This document shows positions 1-8,606 of a stretch of 36,412 nucleotides of DNA, in pieces (position 1 is the stretch's first letter; each line of letters begins with the position of its first letter). Below the pieces are notes generated by a model, which was not told where the DNA came from, ran no database searches, and was given only the letters and a program-made list of their open reading frames with translations. Where the stretch lies: positions 1 to 36,412 of the forward strand of contig JAUIDF010000004.1 of the NCBI GenBank assembly GCA_030429125.1. The letters are read 5' to 3'. Both the position numbers and the translations under genes were made by a program. The DNA is from Gammaproteobacteria bacterium. GTDB taxonomy: Bacteria; Pseudomonadota; Gammaproteobacteria; Arenicellales; CAJQKF01.

Positions 1-2
1 TG

Positions 3-275
3 AAGGACTACCTGCGCGGCGACCTGAGACGCTGGATTCGCGAGCGCACCGAGGTGATGCAACAATGGGTCGATACCGGCCGCATGGACCCGGTGGACCC
101 GTATCACCTCGTCTTCCTGATCTGGAGCGCGACGCAGCACTATGCCGACTACGCCGTACAGATCAGCTTGCTGCACGGCAGGTCACGCCTGACGCGCGCC
201 GACTATGACGCGGCCGCGGATTCGCTGGTCGGGATCATCCTCAAGGGATGCGGTCTCGACCCGCGACGGGCCTGA
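3..275 (+). CDS. TetR-family regulator, C-terminal fragment (RutR/YcdC_C-like), truncated by window start
   Basis: Frame open from base 3 (KDYLRGDLRRWIRERTEVMQQWVDTGRMDPVDPYHLVFLIWSATQHYADYAVQI...) to TGA at 273-275; 'IWSATQHYADYAVQI' resembles the RutR-type C-terminal ligand domain. Confidence 0.65.
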   Translation, partial: KDYLRGDLRRWIRERTEVMQQWVDTGRMDPVDPYHLVFLIWSATQHYADYAVQISLLHGRSRLTRADYDAAADSLVGIILKGCGLDPRRA

Positions 276-387
276 GCACAACCCCGGCCCCCGTGTTCCC
301 GACCCCGGATCCCGTGTCAACGATCGCCTGTCGCGCGCGGACCGAAACGACGCGCAACGCGACCGGGCGTGACCGCGGGGAGCGTCC

Positions 388-1914
388 ATGAAGCCGGCAA
401 ACGGACGGGGCGCTAGCGCGACCATTGCCTGGTACGCCGCGGTCATCTTCGCGAGCTCGGCCTGCCTGCTGATCCTCGAGATCGTCGCCAGCCGATTACT
501 GGCGCCCTACGTCGGCGTGTCGCTCTACACGTGGACCGCCATCATCGGCGTGATCCTCGCCGGCCTGTCGCTCGGCAACTGGCTCGGCGGCGTGTGGGCC
601 GACCGCGGCGCCGGCGCGCTGGCGGCCGGCTGGACACTGGTGGCGTCGGGCGCGATCACGCTGATCGTGCCGATGCTGCTGGCCGCCATCGCCGATTACG
701 TTCAACTCCAGCAGGCCTCCCTGGTCGGCGCCAGCCTCGTCTACGTGAGCGCGCTGTTCCTGTTGCCGGCGCTGGCGCTGGGCATCGTCACGCCGCTGCT
801 GACCACGCTGGCGCTCGCCTTGAGTACGAGGCCGGGGCACATTGTCGGCACCATGCACGCGCTGGCCGCGCTCGGCAGCATCACCGGCACATTCACCGCC
901 GGCTTCTACCTGGTGCCGTGGTTCGGCACGCGGAACATCATCGTCGCCACGGGCGTCGTCCTGGTCGCCATGGGCATCGTGTTCCTGTGGCGGCGTCCGC
1001 GCGCCACCCTGTCCGCCGTGGTCGCCAGCGGCGCCCTCGCCGCCTCGCTGGCGGCGACCGATGCCCTGCGCAATCCCTGCGACACCGAAAGCCTGTATTA
1101 CTGCATTCGCGTGGTGGACGAGGACACGCCCTACGGCGGCGTGCGCACGCTGGTGCTGGATCACATGGTACACAGCCATAATCACGCCGCCGATCCCGAG
1201 CTGTTGGTCGCCACCTATGCCCACCTGATGGACGAAATGCTGCGCCTGCGCATGCCGGACGAGGCCGCGCCCCGTGTCTACTTCGCCGGCGGCGGCGCCT
1301 ACACCCAGCCGCGCGCGCTGCGTCATCGTCGCCCGAATGCACATATCGAGGTGGCGGAGATCGATCCCGCCGTCACCGAGACCGCACGAGACGCGCTCTT
1401 CGTCGACACCGCATCGATGATCGTTCACGATGTCGACGCCCGCATTCAGCTGCCTCGTACGCCGGCACATCGCTTCGACGTCATCGTCACCGACGTGTTT
1501 CACGATGTCGCCGTGCCCTATCACCTGACCACGACGGAGTACGTCGCCCTGGCAAAGTCCCGCCTCGTCGACGACGGGCTGTACCTCGTCAACATCGTCG
1601 ACGTGTTTCCCGACTCGAAGCTCGTCAAGGCGATGGTCAAGACACTGGGCGAACACTTCGGGCGCGTGCAGGTATGGCTCGAGTCGCCGCCCGACCGGCC
1701 GGGACGAATCACCTACGTGGTCTCGGCCACCGACGGTCAGCCCTTTCCCGCACGCATCACGGCCCGTTATGGCCTGCAACGAAGCTGGTACGACTTCGCC
1801 GAGCCGGTCACGACGCTCGGTACGCCGATGGCCGACATCCCCGTGCTGACCGACGACTATGCGCCGGTCGAACGCCTCGTGTCGACGTTGTTCTGGAGCG
1901 AGATGGGGCTTTGA
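388..1914 (+). CDS. Fused membrane domain / spermidine synthase-like protein
   Basis: 508 aa; hydrophobic N-terminal half, C-terminal half with spermidine-synthase-like fold motifs (VYFAGGGAYTQPRAL..., VAEIDPAVTETAR, FDVIVTDVFHD). Confidence 0.8.
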   Translation: MKPANGRGASATIAWYAAVIFASSACLLILEIVASRLLAPYVGVSLYTWTAIIGVILAGLSLGNWLGGVWADRGAGALAAGWTLVASGAITLIVPMLLAAIADYVQLQQASLVGASLVYVSALFLLPALALGIVTPLLTTLALALSTRPGHIVGTMHALAALGSITGTFTAGFYLVPWFGTRNIIVATGVVLVAMGIVFLWRRPRATLSAVVASGALAASLAATDALRNPCDTESLYYCIRVVDEDTPYGGVRTLVLDHMVHSHNHAADPELLVATYAHLMDEMLRLRMPDEAAPRVYFAGGGAYTQPRALRHRRPNAHIEVAEIDPAVTETARDALFVDTASMIVHDVDARIQLPRTPAHRFDVIVTDVFHDVAVPYHLTTTEYVALAKSRLVDDGLYLVNIVDVFPDSKLVKAMVKTLGEHFGRVQVWLESPPDRPGRITYVVSATDGQPFPARITARYGLQRSWYDFAEPVTTLGTPMADIPVLTDDYAPVERLVSTLFWSEMGL

Positions 1915-2182
1915 TCCGTTTACCAGGCAGGTGACGCCGGCGTCGGTCGGCGTGAACGATTCGAGGGAATTCGCGGCCGGCGGATCGTTCACCGGCCGAA
2001 CGTTGGTAGAATCGTGCCAACCGGTCCATCAACCGATTATCCCGGTATCGCGCGCATCGCAACGTTGAAGGTGGCGGCCGGCGGGGAGTGCGCGTCTTGA
2101 ACGCAACAAACATGTCATCGAGCGGGCGCAACAACCGCCTTCGTCCAGGTCACGCGTCCTCCGCTGTGTTGCGGGCGGCGTC

Positions 2183-3445
2183 ATGAGCGTGCTGCTGGGC
2201 GCCATCGCCGACGACTTCACCGGCGCGACCGACCTGTGCAACACACTGGTCAAGCAAGGCATGCGCGCGGTGCAGGTCATCGGCGTTCCGCGCGAGCCAC
2301 TCGACATCGGCAATGCCGAGGCCGTGGTCGTGGCATTGAAATCGCGCAGCAACCCACCGGGAGACGCCGTGTCGAGCTCCTTAGAGGCCTTGTCCTGGCT
2401 GCGGCGGATCGGCGCGAAGCAGTTCTTCTTCAAGTACTGTTCCACCTTCGACTCCACCGCGAGAGGCAATATCGGCCCGGTTGCCGACGCCCTGCTCGAC
2501 GCCCTCGACGCCGACTTCGCACCGGTGTGTCCCGCCTTCCCCGCCAATGGCCGCACGGTCTACCAGGGCCACCTTTTCGTCGGCGAGTCGCTGCTGTCGG
2601 AATCGGCCATGAAGGACCATCCGCTCACGCCCATGCGAGACTCGAACCTGGTTCGACTCATGAGCGCACAGTCGCGCCGGCGCGTCGGGCTCGTCGATCG
2701 CGCCACGGTCGCAGCGGGCGCCGACGCCGTACGGTCCGCGTTCCGCGCCCTGGCGCACAGCGGTCTCGGCTACGTGGTCGTGGACGCGATCTCGGACGAC
2801 GACCTGCTCACCATCGGCGAGGCCGCGGCAGACCAGGTGCTGGTGACCGGCGGTTCGGGCGTCGCCCTCGGCCTGCCAGGAAACTTTCGACGGCGCGGAC
2901 TGCTCGGCGCACCGGCGCCCGCAAGACTCCCCGCCGTGGAGGGACGCGAGGTCGTGCTCGCCGGCAGTTGCTCGGTGGCGACGCGCCGGCAACTCGACCA
3001 CGTTCGCGACACGTGGCCCTGCATCCGGCTCGACGCGCTGCGCCTGGCCGAGCACGACGTCGTCGACGAGGTTGTCGAGCGGGCGATCGAAGCGTGGAAT
3101 GAAAGCCCGGTGGTCGTCTACGCGTCGGCCGATCCCGACGAGGTATCGCGCGCGCAGGCAGCGCTCGGCGCGGAACGCGCCGGCGCCGTGGTCGAAGCGG
3201 CCCTCGCCGGTATCGCCCGCGCGCTGGTGGAGCGCGGCGCGCGCCGCCTGGTGGTCGCCGGCGGCGAAACATCCGGTGCCGTGGTCTCGGCGCTCGGCGT
3301 TCGCGGACTCGTCATCGGCGCGGAGATCGCGCCCGGGGTGCCCTGGACGCACACCCTCGGCGCGCCCGGCGTGGCACTGGCCCTGAAGTCGGGCAACTTC
3401 GGCAGCGAGGACTTCTTTGCGCGCGCCCTGGGCATGCTGTCATGA
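2183..3445 (+). CDS. otnK: 3-oxo-tetronate kinase (four-carbon acid sugar kinase family)
   Basis: LGAIADDFTGATDLCNTLVKQGMR N-terminus and C-terminal VVAGGETSGAVVSALG...GAEIAPGVPWT motif; 4-bp overlap with the downstream aldolase gene. Confidence 0.9.
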   Translation: MSVLLGAIADDFTGATDLCNTLVKQGMRAVQVIGVPREPLDIGNAEAVVVALKSRSNPPGDAVSSSLEALSWLRRIGAKQFFFKYCSTFDSTARGNIGPVADALLDALDADFAPVCPAFPANGRTVYQGHLFVGESLLSESAMKDHPLTPMRDSNLVRLMSAQSRRRVGLVDRATVAAGADAVRSAFRALAHSGLGYVVVDAISDDDLLTIGEAAADQVLVTGGSGVALGLPGNFRRRGLLGAPAPARLPAVEGREVVLAGSCSVATRRQLDHVRDTWPCIRLDALRLAEHDVVDEVVERAIEAWNESPVVVYASADPDEVSRAQAALGAERAGAVVEAALAGIARALVERGARRLVVAGGETSGAVVSALGVRGLVIGAEIAPGVPWTHTLGAPGVALALKSGNFGSEDFFARALGMLS

Positions 3446-4080
3446 GCGAATCCGGACTTCGCGAACGCATTGCGCGCGTGGCGCGCTCGATGTTCGAGCG
3501 GCGCCTGACCTTCGGCGCCAGCGGCAACATCAGCGTGCGCCTGGACGATGGCTGGCTGATGACGCCGACCGGCGCCTCCATGGGCGAGATCGACCCGGCG
3601 CGCATCTCGAAGCTCGATGCCAACGGCCAATGGATCGACGGCGACAAGCCGACCAAGGAATCGTTTCTGCACCTCGCCATGTACGGCGAGCGACCGAAGG
3701 CTGGCGCGGTGGTCCACCTGCATTCGACCCACTCGGTCGCCGTGAGCTGCCTGAAGGGCATCGATGCCGACGACGTACTACCGCCGATGACCGCCTACTA
3801 TGTCATGCGCGTCGGGCAACTGCCGCTGGTACCCTACTACGCGCCCGGCGACGCCGACCTCGCCATGGCCGTACGCACCACGGCGTCGCGCCATCACGCC
3901 ATGTTGCTGGCGAACCACGGTCCGGTGGTCGCCGGCCGTTCACTCGACACCGCCAGCGGCGCCATCGAGGAACTCGAGGAAACGGCGAAGCTGTACCTCC
4001 TGTTGAAAGATCGCGACTTCGTGCCGCTATCGACCGCCGAGGTCGCCGCACTTCGACGACAATTCCCGATCGACACCTGA
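3442..4080 (+). CDS. otnC: 3-oxo-tetronate 4-phosphate decarboxylase / class II aldolase family
   Basis: FGASGNISVRLDDGWLMTPTGASMG and VVHLHSTHSVAVS, LLANHGPVVAG motifs of the class II aldolase/adducin family; ATGA overlap with otnK. Confidence 0.88.
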   Translation: MSESGLRERIARVARSMFERRLTFGASGNISVRLDDGWLMTPTGASMGEIDPARISKLDANGQWIDGDKPTKESFLHLAMYGERPKAGAVVHLHSTHSVAVSCLKGIDADDVLPPMTAYYVMRVGQLPLVPYYAPGDADLAMAVRTTASRHHAMLLANHGPVVAGRSLDTASGAIEELEETAKLYLLLKDRDFVPLSTAEVAALRRQFPIDT

Positions 4081-4094
4081 ACGGAGCGACATGT

Positions 4095-4391
4095 ATGCAC
4101 GTGGTGACCGTGATCTTCGAAATCGCCACCGGCCGCGAGGAGGAATTCGCGGGCCGGGTTCTGCGCCAGGCAGCGGACTCCCTCGAACGCGAGCCGGGTT
4201 GCCACGTGTTCGACGTCTGTCGCGATCCGGAGAACCCAGGGCGTTTCTTCCTCTACGAGGTCTACGACGACCGCGAGGCCTTCGACGTGCATCTGCGTTC
4301 GGCACACTTCGCGTCGTTCGATACCGCCGTGCGCGACTGGGTGACCGACAAGCAGGTCCGTGCCTTCGACCGGATCCATGCCGGCAACTGA
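4095..4391 (+). CDS. Antibiotic biosynthesis monooxygenase (ABM)-domain protein
   Basis: MHVVTVIFEIATGREEEFAGRVLRQAADSLEREPGCHVFDVCRDPENPGRFFLYEVYDDREAFDVHLRSAHF...; typical ABM length and pattern. Confidence 0.85.
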   Translation: MHVVTVIFEIATGREEEFAGRVLRQAADSLEREPGCHVFDVCRDPENPGRFFLYEVYDDREAFDVHLRSAHFASFDTAVRDWVTDKQVRAFDRIHAGN

Positions 4392-5235
4392 GCCGCCACC
4401 CGCGGCGTCGACAACGCCGGCCGCGTGGGACTGCCACATGCACCTGTTCGGCGGCGCAAACTACCCGCTGTCGCCCAATGCCACCTACGCACCGCCACCG
4501 GCCTGTCTCCGGGACTACGATGCCGTGCGTCGCGAACTCGGGATCGCCGTCAGCGTCATCGTCCAACCCAGCGTGTACGGCGCTGACAACCGCCTCGTGC
4601 TCGAGACAATCGCGCGTCACCCCGACCGTTTCGTCGGCATTGCCTGCATCGACACCCCGCTGAACGCTGGCGCTGCGGCGGAGCTGCGGGCGGCAGGCGT
4701 GCGCGGCGTGCGCATCAACGCGGTCTCCGGCCGCGAGCCCGGCCTCGACGCCGTGGCATCGTCCATGGACGCGCTGCGCGCGGCCGGGTTGTGCGTACAG
4801 GTTGCCGCACCCGGCGGTCGTGCGCTGCCCATCGCCGGCGCATTGATCGATGCCGGGTTGACCGTGGTGATCGATCATTTTGCCATGCTCGACCCCGCTG
4901 TGCCCGACGCCGCAGACCCTTTGTTGAAATTGCTCGATACCGGTCGCGCATGGATCAAGCTCTCCGCGTGTTATCGTGTCTCACGCAGCGGACCACCGCG
5001 GTATGCCGATCTCGGACCGCTGGTGCGCCGACTACGTGACGTTCGCAACGATCGCCTGCTCTGGGGCACGGATTGGCCGCATCCGGATTTTTCCGGACCG
5101 CGACCGACGCACGCGAGCCTCACATCGGCGCTGGCGGCCTGGGGCCTTACCGACGGCGAGCGGCGCATGATCCTGGAAGAAAACCCGCCGCGGCTGTTCG
5201 GCGCACCGCCGCTCGCCGTACGGACCGGCGCGTGA
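4378..5235 (+). CDS. Amidohydrolase (2-pyrone-4,6-dicarboxylate lactonase-like, metal-dependent TIM barrel)
   Basis: N-terminal WDCHMHLFG, later VVIDHFA, WIKLSACYRVS, LLWGTDWPHPD motifs; start overlaps the ABM gene end. Confidence 0.85.
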   Translation: MPATEPPPAASTTPAAWDCHMHLFGGANYPLSPNATYAPPPACLRDYDAVRRELGIAVSVIVQPSVYGADNRLVLETIARHPDRFVGIACIDTPLNAGAAAELRAAGVRGVRINAVSGREPGLDAVASSMDALRAAGLCVQVAAPGGRALPIAGALIDAGLTVVIDHFAMLDPAVPDAADPLLKLLDTGRAWIKLSACYRVSRSGPPRYADLGPLVRRLRDVRNDRLLWGTDWPHPDFSGPRPTHASLTSALAAWGLTDGERRMILEENPPRLFGAPPLAVRTGA

Positions 5236-5311
5236 TCTTCACGGCCCGTTCACGACTTCGGTGCGACCGTAAGGTGGAACCGATGCACTCGCCGGGCCCG
5301 GCGCGAAGAAC

Positions 5312-6157
5312 ATGTTGAATACCATTCGAACAACGACGCTATTCGCCGTGGCGCTGATCGCCGCCGCCTGCTCGCCGCTCGCTCTCATCAACGGGTCGGT
5401 GGATGGGGGCGAGACGAGGATTCACGAAGACATTGCCTACGGCGATCATCCGCGGCAGTCACTGAACGTTTACGTGCCGGGGGACGGCGCCGCGAACGCG
5501 CGCAAGGTGGTGGTGTTTTTCTACGGCGGGCGCTGGCAGAGCGGCTCGAAAACCGACTACCTGTTCGTGGGGGACGCACTGACGGATGCCGGGCTGGTTG
5601 CCGTCATTCCCGACCACCGGCTCTACCCCGAGGTGCGCTTTCCCGCCTTTGTCGACGACGCGGCCGATGCCGTGAGGTGGGTGCGGGCCAACATCGCCGA
5701 CTACGGCGGCGACCCCGATGCGATCTACCTCGCCGGCCACTCCTCGGGCGCCCACCTGGCGACCCTGATCGGCCTCGACGAGTCACGACTCGATCCGACC
5801 GGCATTCGTGGTGTCATCGGCATTTCGGGGCCCTACGATTTCCTGCCCTTCTACAACGAGGAACTCGCCGACACGTTTGCCGGCGCCGACAATGAACTCG
5901 ATACCCAGCCCATCCACTACGTCGACGGCGACGAGCCGCCCCTGCTGCTGATCACCGGCGAGGACGACCACACCGTCGACCCCGGTAACACACGGCGACT
6001 CGCGGCGCGCATTCGCGAGCGCGGCGGCGACGTGAGTACGCGGTTTTATCCCGATACCGGACACTACATGATCATCGCGGCCATCGCCCGTCCGCTGCAT
6101 GCCTTCGCCCCTACCCTGGACGACCTGCTGGAGTTCGTCGCGCCCGCGGCGCCATAA
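5312..6157 (+). CDS. Alpha/beta hydrolase, predicted lipoprotein (carboxylesterase-like)
   Basis: Signal with lipobox-like LIAAACS; VVVFFYGGRWQSGSK, GHSSGAHLA nucleophile elbow, TGEDDHTVDPGNT, GHYMII catalytic His region. Confidence 0.83.
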   Translation: MLNTIRTTTLFAVALIAAACSPLALINGSVDGGETRIHEDIAYGDHPRQSLNVYVPGDGAANARKVVVFFYGGRWQSGSKTDYLFVGDALTDAGLVAVIPDHRLYPEVRFPAFVDDAADAVRWVRANIADYGGDPDAIYLAGHSSGAHLATLIGLDESRLDPTGIRGVIGISGPYDFLPFYNEELADTFAGADNELDTQPIHYVDGDEPPLLLITGEDDHTVDPGNTRRLAARIRERGGDVSTRFYPDTGHYMIIAAIARPLHAFAPTLDDLLEFVAPAAP

Positions 6158-6250
6158 CCGGGGATGCCACGCGCGATTCTGGCCTGCGTCGGCACGAATC
6201 GTTACCATGGCCACGTCCCCACCTATAACGCATCACCTGACGGGAGTCCC

Positions 6251-7243
6251 ATGCACCAGAGAAAACTCGGACCATTCGACGTATCCGCCATCGGCCTCGG
6301 CTGCATGAACATCGCGCAGGGCTACGGACCGGCCAACGACGATGACTCGATCCGCTTGCTGGCGGCCGCCCTGGAGCAGGGCTACACCCATCTCGATACG
6401 GCGTCGATGTACGGCATGGGGCACAGCGAAGGACTGATCGGCAGGACCCTGAAAGCGCGCCGCAACGACTACGTGCTCGCCAGCAAGTGCGGCATCGCCA
6501 GGGATGCCGACGGCAAGCGGGTGGTAAACGGTCACCCCGACGTGATTCGCAGCACCTGCGAGGAAAGCCTGTCGCGACTGCAGACGGACGTCATCGACCT
6601 CTACTACCTGCACCGGGTGGATCCCAAGGTGCCCGTGGAGGAGAGCATCGGCGCCTTCAAGGATCTCGTCGATGCGGGCAAGATCCGTACCGTGGGCATC
6701 TCCGAGTGCTCGGTGGACTCGCTGCGACGCGCCCATGCCGTGCATCCGATCTCGGCCGTGCAATCGGAGTATTCGCTGTGGACCCGGACGCCCGAGCGCG
6801 GCATTCTCGACGCCTGTCGCGAGCTCGGCGTGACCTTCGTCGCCTTCGCGCCGCTGGCGCGCGCCTTCCTCACTGGCAAGGCACAGGACAACTCACATCT
6901 CGACGAGAACGACATTCGCTGCACCAACGCCCGACCGCGCTTCGAACCGGAGAACTTCGCCAAGAACGTCAGGTTGCTCGAACCCTATGCGAAGGTCGCC
7001 GAACGCGTCGGCTGCAGCATGGCGCAGCTCGCCCTGGCCTGGGTGCTGGCGCGAGGTGAGCACGTGGTCGCCATCCCCGGCACCAAGCACATGGACTTCA
7101 TGATCGAGAACGCCGGCGCCGCGGACATCCGGCTGGACGCGGCCGTGGTCGAGGAACTCGACGCACTGATCGACGACACCAAGGTGGTCGGTACGCGCTA
7201 CACCGCGGCACTGATGAAGGCCACGGACTCCGAGCGGGACTGA
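6251..7243 (+). CDS. Aldo/keto reductase
   Basis: MHQRKLGPFDVSAIGLGCMNIAQGYG, HLDTASMYGMGHSE, DVIDLYYLHRVDP motifs. Confidence 0.9.
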   Translation: MHQRKLGPFDVSAIGLGCMNIAQGYGPANDDDSIRLLAAALEQGYTHLDTASMYGMGHSEGLIGRTLKARRNDYVLASKCGIARDADGKRVVNGHPDVIRSTCEESLSRLQTDVIDLYYLHRVDPKVPVEESIGAFKDLVDAGKIRTVGISECSVDSLRRAHAVHPISAVQSEYSLWTRTPERGILDACRELGVTFVAFAPLARAFLTGKAQDNSHLDENDIRCTNARPRFEPENFAKNVRLLEPYAKVAERVGCSMAQLALAWVLARGEHVVAIPGTKHMDFMIENAGAADIRLDAAVVEELDALIDDTKVVGTRYTAALMKATDSERD

Positions 7244-7246
7244 GCG

Positions 7247-7265
7247 TTCGCGGTCCCGCCGCGAA
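7247..7265. terminator. Candidate bidirectional hairpin between convergent genes
   Basis: TTCGCGG-TCCCG-CCGCGAA, perfect 7-bp stem with 5-nt loop in the 29-bp gap between convergent stop codons; no U-tract. Confidence 0.4.
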
Positions 7266-7272
7266 TGGATGG

Positions 7273-7704
7273 CTAACGCACGTCGAAGGTGACGCTCTGG
7301 CGGCTGTCGTCCTCGAACTGAAGCTCGATGTCGAAACGGCTTCCCGCTTCGAGCGGGCCGGTCAGCCCGATGAGCATGACGTGCAATCCGCCGGGTTCGA
7401 ACGTAACCGTCTCTCCCGCCGGCAGCGGCACCGAGTCCATGCGACGCATTTTCATCATGCCGTCCTCCATGACATGGTTGTGCAACTCGACGTTCTCGGC
7501 GACGTCGGCGTGTGCGGCAACGAGGGCGTGCGGTGCGTCGTCGCCGTTGGTTATCTGCATGTAGGCGCCACTGACGGGCGCACCGGGGGCGACCGCGCGG
7601 GCGACCGCGAGCTCGACGGTGATGCTGTCGGCAACGCCGGCCGCGAATACGGGCGGGACAAAGGCAAGCACAATCGCGGCCGTCGCGACGGCGAAACGTT
7701 TCAT
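7273..7704 (-). CDS. Periplasmic copper chaperone PCuAC family
   Basis: Signal peptide MKRFAVATAAIVLAFVPPVFA; AAHADVAENVELHNHVMEDGMMKMRRMDSVPLPAGETVTFEPGGLHVMLIGL matches the H(M)X10MX21HXM-type copper-binding region. Confidence 0.88.
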   Translation of the reverse strand: MKRFAVATAAIVLAFVPPVFAAGVADSITVELAVARAVAPGAPVSGAYMQITNGDDAPHALVAAHADVAENVELHNHVMEDGMMKMRRMDSVPLPAGETVTFEPGGLHVMLIGLTGPLEAGSRFDIELQFEDDSRQSVTFDVR

Positions 7705-7878
7705 GGGAAGCTCCTCGATGGATGGCGGAAACCGGGTACCCGCGCGGCCGCGGACGCACCGGCGGCAAGTGTAAACAATCGCCGCCATCGCGGCGCACTC
7801 CTGTCGAATCGGTAACCCGGTTAGCGGTCCGGCCGGTTTGCGCAGCGCGCCGACGGCTGTCGCCGCCGGCGCGCCCGG

Positions 7879-8538
7879 TCAGGAAGCGAGCACCCGTCGT
7901 AGCGCTGCATCCGCGCCATCGAGGTCGAGATTCGAAGCGATGTGTTCGAGATGCTGCAACATGAGCGACCGGGCGGCCTCGGCATCACCGTCCGACAGGG
8001 CATCGACCAGGCGCGGATGCTCGCCGTAGGCGCAGAACAGCGGCGAGCGTCTCTCGAGACAGGCCACGGCCAGCGCCGAACGCGACATCAGGTTGGTGGC
8101 ATAGCCGAGCAGCAGTGCGTTGCCCGTGGCCTCGGCGAGGGACAAGTGGAATCGTGCCGACATTCTCAGGCCACGCGGACGATCGCCGGACGCCATCGCC
8201 GCCCGCTCGGCCGCGCAGGTCGCGCGCAACGACCTGACCTGCCGCGTGGTCAGCCGGCCGCAGACGAGATCCACGATCCCCAGCTCGACCACCCGGCGCG
8301 CCTGGAAAATGGCGCGGGCCGTATCGCCATCCACGCTGTTGACCGTGGCGCCGCGATTCTGGCGTATGTCGACGATGCCCTCGTCACACAGGCGCTGCAA
8401 GGTGCGACGCACGACGCTACGGCTGACGCCATACATCGACGCCAGCGTGGCCTCCGTCAGGCGCGTACCGGGCGCGATGGTCCCGCCGAGAATGGCGTCG
8501 AAGACCTGGTCGTAGAGCTGGCGGTGCAGGGTGGACAT
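7879..8538 (-). CDS. GntR-family (FCD-type) transcriptional regulator
   Basis: QVFDAILGGTIAPGTRLTEATLASMYGVSRSVVRRTLQRLCDEGIVDIRQNRGATV winged HTH; all-helical FCD-like C-terminus; divergent from puuD. Confidence 0.88.
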   Translation of the reverse strand: MSTLHRQLYDQVFDAILGGTIAPGTRLTEATLASMYGVSRSVVRRTLQRLCDEGIVDIRQNRGATVNSVDGDTARAIFQARRVVELGIVDLVCGRLTTRQVRSLRATCAAERAAMASGDRPRGLRMSARFHLSLAEATGNALLLGYATNLMSRSALAVACLERRSPLFCAYGEHPRLVDALSDGDAEAARSLMLQHLEHIASNLDLDGADAALRRVLAS

Positions 8539-8539
8539 G

Positions 8540-8573
8540 ATTGTATTTTAATTCCCCGGAAATAAAGTACAAT
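8540..8573. promoter_or_regulatory. 34-bp near-palindromic candidate operator / divergent promoter
   Basis: ATTGTATTTTAATTCCCCGGAAATAAAGTACAAT; 14 of 17 mirrored positions are complementary; lies between gntR and puuD start codons. Confidence 0.65.
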
Positions 8574-8606
8574 CCCGGATGACCTTCGCATCCGTCGCCG
8601 GAATTC

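Noticed and set aside
496-1992. 498-aa minus-strand ORF
   Set aside because: Antisense shadow of the spermidine-synthase-like gene, low-complexity Gly/Arg/Gln composition, no recognisable motif
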